The notes beneath the pieces are model-generated. The model was not told where the DNA came from, did no database searches, and saw nothing but the letters and a program-made list of their open reading frames with translations. The position numbers were made by a program, and so were the translations under genes. Shown here one piece after another: positions 62,661 to 64,000 of a stretch of 64,000 nucleotides of DNA (position 1 is the first letter of the stretch; each line of letters starts with the position of its first letter). Source of the DNA: MED-G105 sp039814575 (GTDB lineage: Bacteria > Pseudomonadota > Alphaproteobacteria > Caulobacterales > Parvularculaceae); assembly GCA_039814575.1 (NCBI GenBank), contig JBCCAY010000003.1, forward strand, positions 124,001 to 188,000, in the 5' to 3' direction.

Positions 62661-63241
62661 CGGCGTCTTCTAGTATAGGCGCGCGGATAAACGCCGGGCG
62701 CGTTGCTTTTGCCGACTGGCGTCGTGCGGCGTTTGCGAACCCCTTGTTCGCCCCGTCGCTCGCCGGCGCGCTTGTTGTGTTCTTAAGCGATCAATTGTCG
62801 AAGATTTGGATCGTCGACATTGTTCGCTTGCCGGAACGCATCGTGCCGTGCGCGAAGAACGCGAGCGTTTACTGCGCGCAAATCCCAGTGGCGCCGATTT
62901 TCGATTTGACGTTCGTGCGCAACACCGGCGCGAGCTTCGGGCTCGGCGCCGGCGGGGCGTCTTCGCGGATCATTCTTTCGAGCCTTGTGACGGTCGTCGT
63001 CGCGGGGCTTATCGTATGGCTCGGTGGATTGAACCGACGGCTCGCGGCGATCGGCGCGGCGTTCATTATCGGCGGCGCTGTCGGCAATCTTTATGATCGC
63101 ATCGCCTATGGCTATGTCGTCGATTTTTTGGATTTCACGGGGCTCTATTTCCCGTGGGTGTTCAATGTCGCGGATGTGGCGATCAATATCGGCATCGCGT
63201 TTTTGTTTGCCGACGCTTATGTCAATCGCGAGCAGGCCTAA
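62657..63241 (+). CDS. lspA: Lipoprotein signal peptidase (SPase II)
   Basis: Cleaves signal peptides of prolipoproteins in the inner membrane, an aspartic protease with four TM helices. FVRNTGASFGLG, GGAVGNLYDRIAYGYVVDFL (first catalytic Asp) and FNVADVAINIG (second) are present. The ATG at 62657 overlaps the ileS stop; 194 aa. N-terminal extension of about 30 residues before TM1 (LAGALVVFLSDQLSKI). Many lipoproteins in this window would be its substrates. Confidence 0.96.
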   Translation: MTASSSIGARINAGRVAFADWRRAAFANPLFAPSLAGALVVFLSDQLSKIWIVDIVRLPERIVPCAKNASVYCAQIPVAPIFDLTFVRNTGASFGLGAGGASSRIILSSLVTVVVAGLIVWLGGLNRRLAAIGAAFIIGGAVGNLYDRIAYGYVVDFLDFTGLYFPWVFNVADVAINIGIAFLFADAYVNREQA

Positions 63242-63345
63242 AGACGGGGGCATATGCGGCGGTGCTTGCGTCTAAGAGGGTGCTCTTTTATTTTATCGGA
63301 CTTGTCATTCGTCGGGTCAGGCGTTTGGCGGGATGAAACGGAGTA

Positions 63346-63915
63346 ATGCGCGTGATTAAGGCGAACCTTTCCTTCCCAAAACGGGTCTTATGCGTTCTGG
63401 CGTTAGGCGCTCTTACGCTGCTTGGCGGCTGCGACACCTTACGGGGCGGTAAAAGTCCGCCGGATGAGTTCGCGATCACCACCAAAGCGCCGCTTGTGGT
63501 GCCGCCGGATTATTCTCTGATACCGCCGCGCCCCGGCGAACAACGCCCGCAGGAATTATCGGCCTCTGACCGCGCCCGTCAGGTGCTTTTGGGCGACGAA
63601 AGTGCTGAGCCGCCGAGCCCTGGCGAGCAAGTTTTGATGCGCCGGGCCGGCGCCTTTGCGTCGGATCCGAGCATTCGCACCATCCTCGCAACAGAGAACG
63701 GCGATCGCGCGGACAAAAGCACGAGCCTCGCCAATCAATTGATGTTCTGGCAGTTTTTCGACGGAAAAGTCGACGACACCAACGCGCCCTTGCGGGTGGA
63801 CGACCCCGAAGAGTGGATGGCGGCGCGTGAGCGGGCGATTGAAGCGGTGGTCGGCGAAGAGGGTAAAGTTGAGATCAATAAGAGCGACGCCCTCGTTCTG
63901 CCGGGCGTCTTTTAA
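63346..63915 (+). CDS. BamF-like DUF3035 lipoprotein
   Basis: A 189-aa lipoprotein with lipobox TLLGGC (Cys29). After it comes the family signature KSPPDEFAITTKAPLVVPPDYSL, then ARQVLLGD and the C-terminal ENGDRADKSTSLANQLMFWQ. DUF3035 includes BamF, an accessory lipoprotein of the outer-membrane barrel assembly complex in alphaproteobacteria. ileS-lspA-DUF3035 is a familiar order. GGAGTA precedes the ATG at 63346. Confidence 0.88.
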   Translation: MRVIKANLSFPKRVLCVLALGALTLLGGCDTLRGGKSPPDEFAITTKAPLVVPPDYSLIPPRPGEQRPQELSASDRARQVLLGDESAEPPSPGEQVLMRRAGAFASDPSIRTILATENGDRADKSTSLANQLMFWQFFDGKVDDTNAPLRVDDPEEWMAARERAIEAVVGEEGKVEINKSDALVLPGVF

Positions 63916-63924
63916 CCGGCGTCC

Positions 63925-64000
63925 TCAGGCTGTCGGTTTGGGAAAACCGGCGACAAGTGTTCCAGTGCGAATCGCGACGGTGCGCGCCATACTATCTCGA
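63925..64000 (-). CDS. Possible 3' end of a gene running in from the right edge
   Basis: On the minus strand an open frame enters at the window edge and ends in TGA at 63925-63927, coding RDSMARTVAIRTGTLVAGFP and four more residues. It would converge with the DUF3035 gene. The piece is too short to name. Confidence 0.35.
   Translation of the reverse strand, partial: RDSMARTVAIRTGTLVAGFPKPTA

Overview
The window reads as a chromosomal segment of an alphaproteobacterium of fairly high GC content. Supporting signs are a class I lysyl-tRNA synthetase, a groESL operon with a CIRCE (HrcA) operator, the trpA-accD-folC order, a BamF-like DUF3035 lipoprotein beside lspA, the DUF2849/DUF934 sulfur cluster, and a Sua5-type TsaC. 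The order cannot be fixed from this sequence; Caulobacterales, Parvularculales and relatives are plausible. There is no prophage, insertion sequence, CRISPR array, rRNA or recognisable tRNA.

Layout: 0.1-3.6 kb holds trpA, accD and folC. 3.6-6.8 kb holds four secreted or lipoprotein genes, including a YceI protein. 7.1-8.7 kb is an ECF42-type sigma factor with its YCII/DGPF partner; the sigma gene is interrupted by a frameshift near its end. 8.9-10.8 kb is a hybrid histidine kinase. 10.9-14.2 kb has lysS, a TerB-like gene and a DUF4412-like secreted protein. 14.5-20.4 kb has an ArsR regulator, a SulP transporter, pyrD, a MATE exporter and a DUF2270 membrane protein. 20.4-29.6 kb is housekeeping: hisI, folE, cysS, a degenerate PAP2 protein, glmM, tsaC, an FAD-linked oxidoreductase, yaaA and an IscU-like scaffold.

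30-36.1 kb is an assimilatory sulfur cluster (cysG, DUF2849, cysI, DUF934, cysH) with a divergent GcvA-like LysR gene. A large TonB-dependent receptor follows at 37.5-40.5 kb. 42-44.5 kb is a peroxide-response block in which ahpC-ahpD diverge from oxyR; a good OxyR operator match lies between them, and ahpC carries an exact 36-bp tandem duplication. A Rieske-glutamate synthase fusion, a TadG-like vWA protein and an unrecognised Asn/Tyr-rich lipoprotein fill 44.5-49.8 kb. groEL-groES lie at 50.1-52.1 kb. 52.5-59.4 kb has a DUF4760-like protein, an OmpA/YiaD lipoprotein, an EAL protein, a HAD hydrolase overlapping ribF, a DUF2799 lipoprotein and a Gly/Arg/Tyr-rich envelope protein. 59.7-63.9 kb is ileS-lspA-bamF.

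Most of the window is ordinary core chromosome. The parts that reward a second look are the frameshifted ECF42 gene, the ahpC duplication with its OxyR site, the trpA insertion, the Rieske-GltS fusion, the degenerate PAP2 and EAL proteins, and the unknown lipoprotein at 48.2 kb. I did not find a convincing new defence or mobile system.
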